Of a DNA stretch of 64,000 bases, positions 53,600 through 62,441 are shown in pieces. The position numbers were made by a program, and so were the translations under genes. Where the stretch lies: contig JADJOY010000003.1 of NCBI GenBank assembly GCA_016713535.1, positions 186,001 through 250,000 on the forward strand, read 5' to 3'. The DNA is from Deltaproteobacteria bacterium. Lineage in GTDB: Bacteria; JADJOY01. The notes below the pieces were generated by a model, which worked only from the letters and a program-made list of their open reading frames with translations, did not search any database and was not told where the DNA came from. Each line of letters starts with the position of its first letter. Within the stretch, counting starts at the first letter, position 1.

Positions 53600-54552
53600 G
53601 TGGAGCACGTGCTGGAGTTCGAACGAGAGCTGGATGACCTCGGAAGAGGATCTCCGAGCTCAAGCGTTCGCCGCGGGCGGCAACCCGAACCTCAGTGACG
53701 AGCTCGAGCGCCTCGAGCGCAAGCTCGACAAGCGCCGCGTCGAGATATTCCAGGGCCTGACGCCCTGGCAGGTCACCCAGCTCGCACGACATCCGGCGCG
53801 CCCGCAGACCCTCGACTTCATCGAGCGGCTCTTCGACGACTGGATCGAGCTCCACGGCGATCGCGGCTATGGCGACGATCCCGCGATCGTGAGCGGCCTC
53901 GCCCGCTTCCGCGGCACGCCGGTGGTGGTCCTCGGTCACCAGAAGGGCCGGCGCACTGGCGAGAAGGTGCGCCGGAACTTCGGCATGCCGCACCCCGAGG
54001 CTACCGCAAGGCGCAACGCCTCTTGTTGCTCGCGGAGCGCTCGGGTTACCCGTGCTCAGCTTCGTCGACACCTCGGGCGCGTATCCGGGGATCGGTGCCG
54101 AAGAACGGGGTCAGGCCGAAGCCATCGCGGTCAGTATCCAGACCATGATCGACCTCGCCACGCCGATCCTCGTGACGGTCATCGGTGAGGGTGGCAGCGG
54201 CGGTGCGCTGGCCATCGGGGTGGGCGATCGGGTCTTCATGCTTCGCTACTCCGTCTACAGCGTGATCAGCCCGGAAGGCTGCGCCGGGATCCTTTGGAAC
54301 GACGGGCAGAAGGCCGAGGTCGCCGCGAGCGCCCTCAAGATGACGGCACCTGACCTCCTCGGGCTCGGCATCATCGATGCCATCGTCGAGGAGCCCCGCG
54401 GCGGTGCTCACCGTGACACCGACGAGGCAGCGCGGCTCCTCGGTGAGACGCTGGAGCGCGCCATCGACGAGCTCCGCTCGGTGCCAGTCCAAATGCTCGT
54501 CGACGCCCGATATCAGAAGTTTCGATCCATCGGCGTGTTCCAGAGCTGCTGA
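53600..54552 (+). CDS. accA: Acetyl-CoA carboxylase carboxyltransferase alpha subunit (three frameshifts)
   Basis: Part of the carboxyltransferase that makes malonyl-CoA for fatty-acid synthesis. GTG 53600 starts [13 protein letters not shown]. One extra base near 53639-53642 separates this from [16 protein letters not shown] and [20 protein letters not shown], then [16 protein letters not shown] and [10 protein letters not shown]. Missing G's near 53999 and 54043-54045 are needed to continue through [15 protein letters not shown] into [35 protein letters not shown] and [11 protein letters not shown]. The repaired length is about 318 aa, as expected. AccA is essential, so the breaks are taken as sequence errors. 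Confidence 0.93.
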
Positions 54553-54572
54553 GCCGCCGGCGGGGCGGGCGG

Positions 54573-55830
54573 ATGGACGACGTGGCGCCGCTCGCCGACC
54601 CGGCCGAGTCCCCGAGTACGCTCGACCTCACGATCGTTCTGCCCACCCGCAACGAGGCCGGCAATCTGCGCGCGCTGTTCGACGGCCTCGCGGCCCTCGC
54701 GAACGAGTCGCGCCTGAGTTACGAGGTACTGGTCGTCGACGGTGGCTCCGAGGACGGCACCGCCGAGCTGGCGGCGAGCCTCGGTGCGCGGGTCCACCGC
54801 CAGGAGGGCGCGGGTTACGGCGCCGCCCTCGCCGAGGCGTTTCGCCGCGTGCGCGGTCGTCACGTCGTCACCATGGACGCTGACCTGTCGCACAGTCCAT
54901 TCGTGATCCGCGACCTCTACCGTCGACGTCTTGAGGCCGACGTGCTCATCGCGTCTCGCTACGTGCGGCACGGGTTCTCGGAGACCGACCCGCTGCGAGC
55001 GTGGCTGTCGCGGGTGCTGAACGGCGTGTTCCGCGTGGCGCTGGACCTGCCATACCTCGACCTATCGTCCGGCTACCGACTCTACCGGCGCCAGGCCCTC
55101 GACGAGCTCGAGCTCCGCTCGCGGGACTTCGACGTGTTGATCGAGATCCTGGTGCGGGTCCACAACCGTGGATTCCGCATCGCCGAGGTGCCGTTCCACT
55201 ACCGCCCGCGGCGCTACGGCGAATCGAACGCACGTCTCGTCAAGTTCGCCATGAGCTACCTGGAAGACCCTCGGCCGCATGCGCGACCGCGCGCGAGCCC
55301 GGAGGCGGCCGACTTCGAGGACTGCGGTCTTCAGCGCCAACCCGCTGCGGCGCGCGTGGCACCGCGGCAAGTACCGATGGGCGATGGAGCATCTCGAGGG
55401 CGCGTGCGCGCGTGCCGATCTCACGGCGGGCCTGACCCGGTTGCTCGAGGTTGCCACAGTCGGTGGGGCTTCGACTGCTCGCTGCCGAAGCTGCGCTATC
55501 GGCAGCTCCTCGGCCGGCGCCTCGTCCAGGGTGAGCTGATCCGCCTGCCGTTCGCGGACCGGACCTTCGACGCCGTGGCCGCATTCGAGCCACCCCGAGC
55601 TCGAACGCGGGACGGCCACGTGGTCGGAGATCGCGCGGGTGCTCGCCGGCGGGCGTCTGTGTACGGCACCCGCCCGGCCGGATGCGGAGGCACCGCTCAG
55701 GGCGGCGGGCTTCGAAATCCGCGCACGCTCGCTCTTCATGCGACGGTTTCGCTCGTCCTGCCGTGCGCGGCGCGCCGTCGGATTCGGTTGCCACACCCGA
55801 GGGGGCACGGCTAGCATCCGCGCTTCATGA
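54573..55830 (+). CDS. GT2 glycosyltransferase fused to a methyltransferase-like domain (frameshifted)
   Basis: The N-terminal 230 aa are a dolichyl-phosphate-mannose-synthase-like GT2: TIVLPTRNEAGNLRALFDGL, VLVVDGGSEDGT, VVTMDADLSHSP, DLSSGYRLYRRQAL and EVPFHYRPRRYGESNARLVK. After SYLED the frame changes. The continuation (FSANPLRRAWHRGKYRWAME; LLGRRLVQGELIRLPFADRT; then ERGTATWSEIARVLAGGRL) has the pattern of a class I SAM methyltransferase seen fused to such GT2s, but its glycine-rich SAM loop is not recognisable. At least three shifts are needed. The last frame ends at 55830, overlapping the next start as ATGA, which supports this C-terminus. Confidence 0.75.
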
Positions 55831-56159
55831 GCGAAACCGCCGAAAATCGCCCACCGATCGACGTCGAGCCTCGGCGCGTCCGGCGCGACATCGACGCGAT
55901 CGACCAGGAGATCCTCGAGCTCCTCAGCAAGCGAGCGCGTCACAGCGTCACGGTCGTCGGCCTCAAGGCCCTCGACCGGCGTGCTCTCCGCGACCCGGGC
56001 CGTGAGGAGCGGATCCTCGAGCGGATCTCGGCGCGCAATCAGGGGCCGTTCCCGCCCGAATCGGTGCGCAACGTGTTCCGCACCATCATCGATGCCTCGC
56101 TGGATCTCGAGGAACGGCTGATCCAGGCGGCCGGGCAACGCGGGCGCGAAGCCCGCTGA
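55827..56159 (+). CDS. aroQ: Chorismate mutase (AroQ class), monofunctional
   Basis: 110 aa with the AroQ helical pattern: VRRDIDAIDQEILELLSKRA, VVGLKAL (catalytic lysine), RDPGREERILERIS, then GPFPPESVRNVFRTIIDASL. It converts chorismate to prephenate at the branch to Phe and Tyr. In many deltaproteobacteria this domain is fused to prephenate dehydratase (PheA); here it stops after the mutase domain. The next genes, hisC and tyrA, extend the pathway. Confidence 0.93.
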   Translation: MSETAENRPPIDVEPRRVRRDIDAIDQEILELLSKRARHSVTVVGLKALDRRALRDPGREERILERISARNQGPFPPESVRNVFRTIIDASLDLEERLIQAAGQRGREAR

Positions 56160-56234
56160 TCTCGCCCCGAAGGCGCGGGGCCCGCCGTCCATCGCCGCAC
56201 GCGCCATCGCAGACCGTTCCGCCCCGTCGACCTC

Positions 56235-57341
56235 ATGGCTCTCGCCGAAAAGCACATCGCGAACCTCGCCCCGTACGTGACGGGGCGCAGCGAACGCGAC
56301 GCTCAGGCGCTCTACGGGTTCTCCGAGGCGACCCCGCTTGCCTCCAACGAGAACCAGCTCGGCCCGTCGCCGCGCGCCGTCGAGGCCGTTCGACGCGCCG
56401 CAGCCGATCTACACCGTTATCCGGACGGGTCCGGGCGCGAGCTCAAGCGCGCGCTCGGCGCTCACCTGGGCCTCGATCCGGCCGGGGTGGTCCTCGGCAA
56501 CGGTTCGAACGAGATCATCGAGCTGGTGGTGCGGACCTTCCTGCGCCCCGGCGAGATCGTGCTCTTTCCGCGACGCAGCTTCGTGGTGTTCGGGCTGGTC
56601 ACCCAGAGCGCGGGGGGAGTGCCGCGCGAGGTGGCGGGACGCGATCGGGACATCGACGTCGACGCGATCCTCGCGGCCATCGTGCCCGGCGTGCGAGTGG
56701 TGTTCGTCGCCAACACCAACAACCCGACCGGCGCCCACATCGGCCGGCGCGAGGTCGAGAAGCTGCGTCGCGCACCCTCCCGCCCGACGTCGTGCTCGCC
56801 ATGGACGAGGCCTACATCGAGTACGCGACGGCGCCCGAGCTGGTCTCGAGCCTGGCGCTGACCAGCTCCGTGCACAACTGCCTCACGATGCGAACCTTCT
56901 CGAAGATGTACGGCCTCGCGGGCACCAGGATCGGCTACGCGGCGACCCGCAACCTCGAGCTCGCCGGGCTCATGGAGCGGGTCAGACAGCCGTTCAACGC
57001 CAACGCCCTCGCTCAGCTCGCCGCGGTCGAGGCGCTCGCCGACCTCGAGCACGTGGCCCGGACCCGCGCGATGAACGAGGCCGGCGAGGCTCAGCTCCGC
57101 GCTGACCCGCGCGCCCGGCCTCGAGGCCGCGTCGAGTCAGGGAAACCTCGTGCGCTCGTCGAGGGGCTGCAGCGGCGCCGAGTCGCCGCCGCCCTCCAAG
57201 CGGGCGGGGGTTTTGGTCCGTCCGGTCGGCGTCTACGGTCTGCCCACCGCGCTCCGGGTGACGATCGGCACCACTCGTCAGAACGAGCGGTTCCTCGACG
57301 AGCTCGCTCGCGTGCTGGACGCAACCTCGGTGAGCCTGTAA
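56235..57341 (+). CDS. hisC: Histidinol-phosphate / aromatic aminotransferase (multiple frameshifts)
   Basis: PLP enzyme of fold type I. It shows LASNENQLGPSPRAVEA, LHRYPDGSGRELKRAL, VLGNGSNEIIELVVRTFL and NTNNPTGAHI. After EKLRRA a one-base loss near 56776-56781 moves to LPPDVVLAMDEAYIEYA, RTFSKMYGLAGTRIGYAATR (the PLP-binding lysine) and RQPFNANALAQLAAVEAL. At least two more shifts occur between 57095 and 57215, after which RPVGVYGLPTALRVTIGT ends the protein at 57341. Total about 368 aa, the family size. Lying between chorismate mutase and tyrA, it may serve as the Tyr/Phe aminotransferase as well as, or instead of, histidine synthesis. Confidence 0.88.
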
Positions 57342-57424
57342 AAACTGTGGGCGTCGCGTCGTCCCTGGCGTGTATCCGCCAATTCTTCCGTCGGTTCGGT
57401 TCCGAGTCGGTTAGGAGTCCGGGT

Positions 57425-58635
57425 ATGGGTTCTCGCGAAGTCCTCACTGCGCGCCCCTGGCGCGTTCTGCCCGCGATTGCGCTGCTCCTCGGCTTGGGAG
57501 CGGCCTGTGGCTCCGGGGCGGCGGATTTGAGCGTCTCGACGGCCTGCCAGGCCCCGGTCCCGTTGACAACGGCAGCGGCACCGAGAATCCCCCTCCGGTC
57601 GATCAGGCGCCGCCGCCCGCCACGGCCTTCACCCTGGGTGCGTACTACTACACCTGGTGGACCGAGCCGGAGTGGCAGAAGGGGTCGATCGGTCAGTCCC
57701 GGTACGGCCTGTACCGAAGTGACGACCCGATCGTGGCGGGAAACCACATCACCGACGCTCGCCAGGCCAAGAGGGGTGTGTTCGCGGTGAACTGGTTCGG
57801 TGGGGACTCCGATCGGGCGCTGCGCGCGGGTCTGCTCTCGGCCCCCAACCTCGACCAGATGGAGTTCTGCATCCACTACGACATCGCGATCCGTTTCTCG
57901 CTCGCGAACCTGTCGCTCGATCTCTCCAAGCCGGTGCCGCGCCTCGCGTTCCAGCGGGACATGCAGTACATCGCCGACACCTACATGAACCACCCCCGCT
58001 ACTTCCGGATCGGTGGGCGGCCGGTGGTGATGATCTATCTGTCGCGCGTCATCTCGGGTGATCTCGAAGGCGAGCTGGACATCGTGCGTACCACCCTCAG
58101 GGACCGCGGCATCGACGTGTACATCGTCGGCGACGAGGTCTACGACGGGAACTTCCACCCCGAGCGCATCCGACTCTTCGATGCGGTGACGGCCTACAAC
58201 CTCTACAACCCGCAGGTGATCAAGGCGCAGAACATCCAGGACCTGCGCGGCTGGGTCGAGGTGACGCGGCCGACCTACCGCGGCTGGGACCAGGGAACGT
58301 CGACCATCCAGGCCAAGGGGCGCGAGGGTTCGGTCGACTTCATGCCGAACGTCATCCCGCAATACAACGACACCGAGGTGCGCTGCTGCAACCCGCCGCT
58401 GCCGAGCAGCTCGTTCGACGACTTCTCGCAGATGCTCGACATGGCGCGCTCGTTCAGCCGCCCGGTCGCAGGCGAGGACCGCGGGGTGATCTGGATCACG
58501 TCGTGGAACGAGTGGCACGAGGGTACGACCGTCGAGCCCTCGGCGGAGGGCACCGGCACGATCGGCACCGGGAATTACCTGTTCGGCTTCCTGCAGGCGA
58601 TTCCTCGGGTGTTCCCGAACGCCGTCGTCGGATGA
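57425..58635 (+). CDS. GH99-like lipoprotein or secreted glycoside hydrolase (frameshifted)
   Basis: An N-terminal export signal (RVLPAIALLLGLGAAC) ends in a cysteine resembling a lipobox, though the -3 position is Gly. The frame changes near 57555-57570. It then gives a Pro-rich linker, FTLGAYYYTWWTEPEWQKGS and NHITDARQAKRGVFAVNWFG, later HPRYFRIGGRPVVMIYLSR, DAVTAYNLYNP and ITSWNEWHEGTTVEPS. The last is the conserved SWNEWHEGT-EPS block of GH99/GH71-like proteins (endo-alpha-mannosidase-like). It is inserted between hisC and tyrA, overlapping tyrA by four bases. Substrate unknown; alpha-mannan or bacterial exopolysaccharide is possible by family. Confidence 0.8.
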
Positions 58636-59531
58636 CCCCCGCGGCCGCCGGCCACCGCGTGGAGCCGCGGCCGCGCTTCGCGCGAGTCGCGATCGTCGGG
58701 CTGGGGCTCATCGGCGGCTCGCTGGCGCTCGCCGCCCGGGGCGCCGGTGTGTTCGGTCGGGTGATCGGCGTCGGTCGGAGCCGCGCCAACCTCGACGAGG
58801 GGTTGACCCGCGGCGCGATCGACGAGGCAACGGACGACGCCGCGGCAGCGGTCATCGGTGCGGACCTGGTCGTCCTGGGAGTGCCCGTCGCTTCGATGAC
58901 GTCGGTGGTCCGCGCGATGCTGCCCTCCCTCGGGGCCGACGCGATCGTGACCGACGTGGGCAGCGTGAAGGCGCCGCTGGTCGCCGACCTCGACGAGCTG
59001 CTCGCCGGTCACGCACGGTTCGTGGGCGGCCATCCGATCGCGGGAACCGAGCGATCCGGCATGGCGGCTGCGTTCGGCGAGCTCTTCCGGGGACGCTGCT
59101 GCGTCCTCACGCCCTCGCCGCGCACCGATCCGGCGGCGCTCGCGAAGGTGCGATCGCTCTGGGAGGCCGTCGGGATGCGGGTCGTCGACATGGACGCCGC
59201 TCGCCACGATCGGGTCCTCGCCATGGTCAGCCACCTCCCGCACGTGGTCGCGTACGCCCTCGCCGGCGAGATCGAGGCGTGCGAAGCGGCCGGCGAGGAG
59301 CTCGTCCCGTTCAGCGCCGGCGGGCTCAAGGATTTCACCCGGGTCGCGGCCAGCGATCCGGCGTTGTGGCGCGACATCTTCACCATGAACCGCGACGAGG
59401 TCGCCGCCGGCATACGCGCCTACCGCGAGCGGCTCGAACGGCTCGAGGGCCTGATCCGCGACGGGCGCGGGGACGAGCTTCGCGAGGAGCTCGAGCGGGC
59501 TCGCTCGCTCCGCCGCCGCGTCGAGTCGTGA
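58632..59531 (+). CDS. tyrA: Prephenate dehydrogenase
   Basis: Oxidative decarboxylation of prephenate (or arogenate) for tyrosine, 299 aa. The N-terminal Rossmann motif is VAIVGLGLIGGSLALAARG, followed by DLVVLGVPVASM, TDVGSVKAPLV, the catalytic-histidine region GGHPIAGTERSGM, MVSHLPHVVAYALA and GGLKDFTRVAASDP. No ACT domain is present. ATG 58632 overlaps the stop of the GH99-like gene; longer frames upstream lie inside that gene. Confidence 0.95.
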   Translation: MTPAAAGHRVEPRPRFARVAIVGLGLIGGSLALAARGAGVFGRVIGVGRSRANLDEGLTRGAIDEATDDAAAAVIGADLVVLGVPVASMTSVVRAMLPSLGADAIVTDVGSVKAPLVADLDELLAGHARFVGGHPIAGTERSGMAAAFGELFRGRCCVLTPSPRTDPAALAKVRSLWEAVGMRVVDMDAARHDRVLAMVSHLPHVVAYALAGEIEACEAAGEELVPFSAGGLKDFTRVAASDPALWRDIFTMNRDEVAAGIRAYRERLERLEGLIRDGRGDELREELERARSLRRRVES

Positions 59532-59616
59532 CCGGATGCCCCCGGCCCGGCGATCGAGACGCGAGCCAGGGCACGCCGCGGCGCGCTAGAGTGCGTCGAT
59601 CGCGTGGAGGACAACG

Positions 59617-59796
59617 ATGGCCATCTCGCAGGATTTGCTCGACATCCTCGCCTGCCCGAAGTGCAAGGGCGAGGTCAAGCTCAACGCGTCCCAGGACGGG
59701 CTGGTTTGCACCGCGTGCAAGCTCGTCTACGAGATCAAGGACGACATCCCCATCATGCTGATCGACGAGGCCAAGCCGCTCGCGGAAAGCGCCTGA
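59617..59796 (+). CDS. Trm112-like zinc protein (YcaR family)
   Basis: A 59-aa protein starting MAISQDLLDILACPKCKGEV, with the second zinc pair in LVCTACKLVYEIKDDIPIML. The two CxxC-type pairs and the DIPIML ending are diagnostic of the Trm112p/YcaR family. In eukaryotes and archaea Trm112 activates methyltransferases; the bacterial role is less clear. GGAGG lies seven bases before the ATG. Its small size makes it easy to miss. It is followed by a glycan-assembly cluster. Confidence 0.92.
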   Translation: MAISQDLLDILACPKCKGEVKLNASQDGLVCTACKLVYEIKDDIPIMLIDEAKPLAESA

Positions 59797-59830
59797 CCGC
59801 GCCCCGCGACACGCACCCGGGCGCCCGCGG

Positions 59831-60544
59831 ATGAACGCCGCCGTCGCGATCGTCGGTCCGGGCGACCCCGACCACGCGGCGCGCACCCGTGACGTGGCGC
59901 TCGCGAACGGGCTCGCGTATGCGGGTGAGTTTCCCGCGATCACGCTCGACGACCCTGGAGCGGATCGGGGAGCGATCCTCGCGGCGACGGACGCCTCGTG
60001 GATCTTGATCGTCGAGGGCGACGAAGAGCTCACTTCGGAACTGGCCCGGGAGATCGCCACTCGCGCCGAGCCGTCACACGACGGCGGCGCCGCGTGCCGG
60101 GTGCGGATCGAGATGCGTTTCCTGGATCGCCGGATCGTCGGCGGCACCTTCGCTGCCCGGGACGAGGCACGTCTGGTGGGCCGGGATCACCTCGGCGCCG
60201 TCGGCCACACCCGTCGCGAGGCGCCGATCCTCTCGTCTCCGCTGCGCTGGCGTCCGTTCGTCGATCTCGAGGACGGGCTGGCGCGCGTCGACCGCGAAAC
60301 CAGCGCGATCGCCCTGGCGCGCGCCGGGCGAGGCGAGCGCGCCTGGGCCTTCCACTTCCTGTTCCGCCCGCCGTACGTCCTGGCCCGTGAGCTGTTCGCT
60401 CGCGGCGGCCTCCGCGACGGTCTTCCAGGCTTCATGCTCGCCACCCTGGTGGCTGCGCGCGAGCTGATCCTGTACGCGAAGCTGTGGGAGCAGGGCCTTC
60501 CGCCGGATCTCAGGCAGGTTCCCTCCAATCCCGCGCCACCGTGA
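59831..60544 (+). CDS. Atypical GT2-like glycosyltransferase
   Basis: 237 aa. It shows the acidic active-site region of WaaE/KdtX-type GT2 enzymes as ASWILIVEGDEELTSELARE (usually LDADE), then RVRIEMRFLDRRIVGGTF, ARDEARLVGR and a C-terminal LFARGGLRDGLPGFMLATLV, as in this family. The front half, which normally carries KNE and GS-DGT for nucleotide-sugar binding, is short and lacks those motifs, so it may be a non-catalytic or divergent member. Its stop overlaps the next GTG start (GTGA). Confidence 0.65.
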   Translation: MNAAVAIVGPGDPDHAARTRDVALANGLAYAGEFPAITLDDPGADRGAILAATDASWILIVEGDEELTSELAREIATRAEPSHDGGAACRVRIEMRFLDRRIVGGTFAARDEARLVGRDHLGAVGHTRREAPILSSPLRWRPFVDLEDGLARVDRETSAIALARAGRGERAWAFHFLFRPPYVLARELFARGGLRDGLPGFMLATLVAARELILYAKLWEQGLPPDLRQVPSNPAPP

Positions 60545-61389
60545 GCGGCGCGGTGCTCGAAGGGCGCTTCCGGCGCGGCCGGTGGAGTGGGGAATTCGAT
60601 CCGTGCGCGCTCGCGGACCTGAGCGAACAGCTCGATCGCGACCCGGACGACCTCGTCGCCCGCGGGCTCCTGGTGCAGGTGCATTCGAGCCGTGGCGCGC
60701 GCGTCTTTCGCTCGGGCGAGGGATCGTCCGCCAACTTCTACTGGAAGGAGTTCCGCGCTCGCGGCGCCCTCGACCCGCTCAAGGCGTGGCTGCGCGGGAG
60801 CCGCGCCGCGCGTGCGGTGCGAGGCGCCGAGAGGCTCGCCGCGATCGGGGTCGACGCGCCCCGAACCCTGGCGCTCGTCGAGGAGCGTGGCGCGTTCGGG
60901 GTGGCGCGAGCCGTCCTCGTCACCGAGGCGGTGCTCGATCGGGTGGGTCTCGAACACTGGGCCGTATCGGACGACCTCGCGTCTCGTGATCGACGTCGCA
61001 TCGTGACCGCCGCGGCCGTCGCGGTCGCGGCGATCCACCGCGCCGGCTTGGTGCACGGTGATCTCAGGCCGAGCAACGTGCTCGTGGATCGCGCCGGGGA
61101 CCGCGTCACCTTCCTCGACAACGAGCGCACGCGCCCGTCGCGCCGTCGACGCGAGCGCCTCCGCAACCTGGTGCAGCTCGGCGTCGACCAGCTCGGGCCG
61201 CCGTTTCGCACCGACCGGCTTCGCTTCGTTCACGCCTACGTGCGTGCGTCGGGCGGCAGCCGGGACGATGCGCGCGAGCTCGCGCGCGCCGCGAACGCGG
61301 CGATTCTCGCGCGCCGCGAGAAGCGCCGCCGCCGCGGACTCGATCCACTCACCGGTCTCGCCCTCCGCGCTGGCACGAGCTGCGGCTGA
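60541..61389 (+). CDS. Lipopolysaccharide-core-type kinase (WaaP/KdkA/InaA-like)
   Basis: 282 aa with a compact protein-kinase-like fold: an N-lobe with NFYWKEFRARGALD (candidate ATP lysine), the catalytic loop GLVHGDLRPSNVLVD (HGD-RPSN in place of HRD) and VTFLDNERTRPS (metal-binding aspartate in place of DFG). A conserved R-RR-RNL helix region follows. This pattern fits kinases that phosphorylate Kdo or core heptose in lipopolysaccharide; cytoplasmic, membrane-associated. GTG 60541 overlaps the previous stop, so the neighbouring transferases are probably translated with it. Confidence 0.82.
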   Translation: MSGAVLEGRFRRGRWSGEFDPCALADLSEQLDRDPDDLVARGLLVQVHSSRGARVFRSGEGSSANFYWKEFRARGALDPLKAWLRGSRAARAVRGAERLAAIGVDAPRTLALVEERGAFGVARAVLVTEAVLDRVGLEHWAVSDDLASRDRRRIVTAAAVAVAAIHRAGLVHGDLRPSNVLVDRAGDRVTFLDNERTRPSRRRRERLRNLVQLGVDQLGPPFRTDRLRFVHAYVRASGGSRDDARELARAANAAILARREKRRRRGLDPLTGLALRAGTSCG

Positions 61390-61391
61390 TC

Positions 61392-62441
61392 GTGGTGGCG
61401 GCGAGGGTCGCGTTCCTGCTGCGCACGCGCAGCCTCGGTGGGGCCGAGATCCAGAGCGTGCGCGCCGCCGGCGCGCTCTCGAGGGGTGGCGTCGCGGTGA
61501 GCGTGTGGACGCTCGCCGACTCGTCCGTCGCGCACGAGGCCGAGCGGCTCGGGCTGCCGGTCACGGCGCTGCGCCGCGGTCCGATTGCGCCCGGGCTCTT
61601 GCGGGGCCTCGACGTCCTGCACGTCCACGAGCCTCGGGATCTGCCCTGGGCGGTACTCGCCGCCAGCCGCGCGCGAGTGGCGGTGTTCGCCACCCGCCAC
61701 CTCGCGGCGTCGCCGCGCCGCCGTCGCGATCCATACCACGCGTGGCTGGTCCGCCACGCACGGTTCGTCGCGGCCTCGGATTTCGTGCGGCGAAGCCTCG
61801 TCGAGGCCTACGGGATTCCAGCCGCGCGCGTCGCGCTGGTCCCGTATGGCTACGCACCCACCGAGGCGCCCGCGCGCTCGCCTCGCGCGGGCACGTTCTC
61901 GATCGGCATGTCGAGCCGACTCTCGCACGGCAAGCACCTGACGGACGCCATCGAGCTTCTCACGCTGCTCGAGCGCCGGGGAGTGGCAGCCGAGCTGGTG
62001 ATCGCCGGCGAGGAGACCGACCGTGGCGCCCGTGTCGGCCTTCTGCGGGCCGCGCGTGTTCGCGGCGTATCCGGGCGGCTTCGGTTGCTCGGGTATCGTC
62101 GCGACGTTCCCGCGCTGCTGGCGCGTTTCGACGTGCTCCTGCACACGGCGCACGCGGAGTCGTTCGGCCTCGCGATCCTCGAGGCGATGGCGCACGGGTG
62201 TCCGGTCGTCGCGAGCGCGGGTGGCGGTGTCCCTGAGCTCGTCGAGCACGGCCGCACCGGGTGGCTCGCGCCGCCCGGTGACGTCGCGGCGCTCGCCGAC
62301 GGGAGCGTCGCGCTTCACCGGGACCTGGTGCTCGCCGAGCGGCTCGCGAGCGCCGCGCGAGCCCACGTCGCGACCGAGCTCACGCCCGCACTCGAGGCCG
62401 AGCGCCTCGAGCGCCTCTATCGCGAGGTCGCGAGCGGCTGA
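61392..62441 (+). CDS. GT4-family glycosyltransferase
   Basis: 349 aa, GT-B fold. The N-terminal acceptor domain has FLLRTRSLGGAEIQSVRAAG. The C-terminal nucleotide-sugar domain shows IGMSSRLSHGKHLTDAIELL, ELVIAGEET, LRLLGYRRDVPALLARFDVL and HAESFGLAILEAMAHGCPVV, the E(x7)E-type motif of GT4, then GGVPELVEHGRTGWLAPPGD. It begins three bases after the kinase gene. With the kinase it suggests lipopolysaccharide-core or related glycan assembly. Its last 25 bases overlap the opposing gene. Confidence 0.9.
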   Translation: MVAARVAFLLRTRSLGGAEIQSVRAAGALSRGGVAVSVWTLADSSVAHEAERLGLPVTALRRGPIAPGLLRGLDVLHVHEPRDLPWAVLAASRARVAVFATRHLAASPRRRRDPYHAWLVRHARFVAASDFVRRSLVEAYGIPAARVALVPYGYAPTEAPARSPRAGTFSIGMSSRLSHGKHLTDAIELLTLLERRGVAAELVIAGEETDRGARVGLLRAARVRGVSGRLRLLGYRRDVPALLARFDVLLHTAHAESFGLAILEAMAHGCPVVASAGGGVPELVEHGRTGWLAPPGDVAALADGSVALHRDLVLAERLASAARAHVATELTPALEAERLERLYREVASG

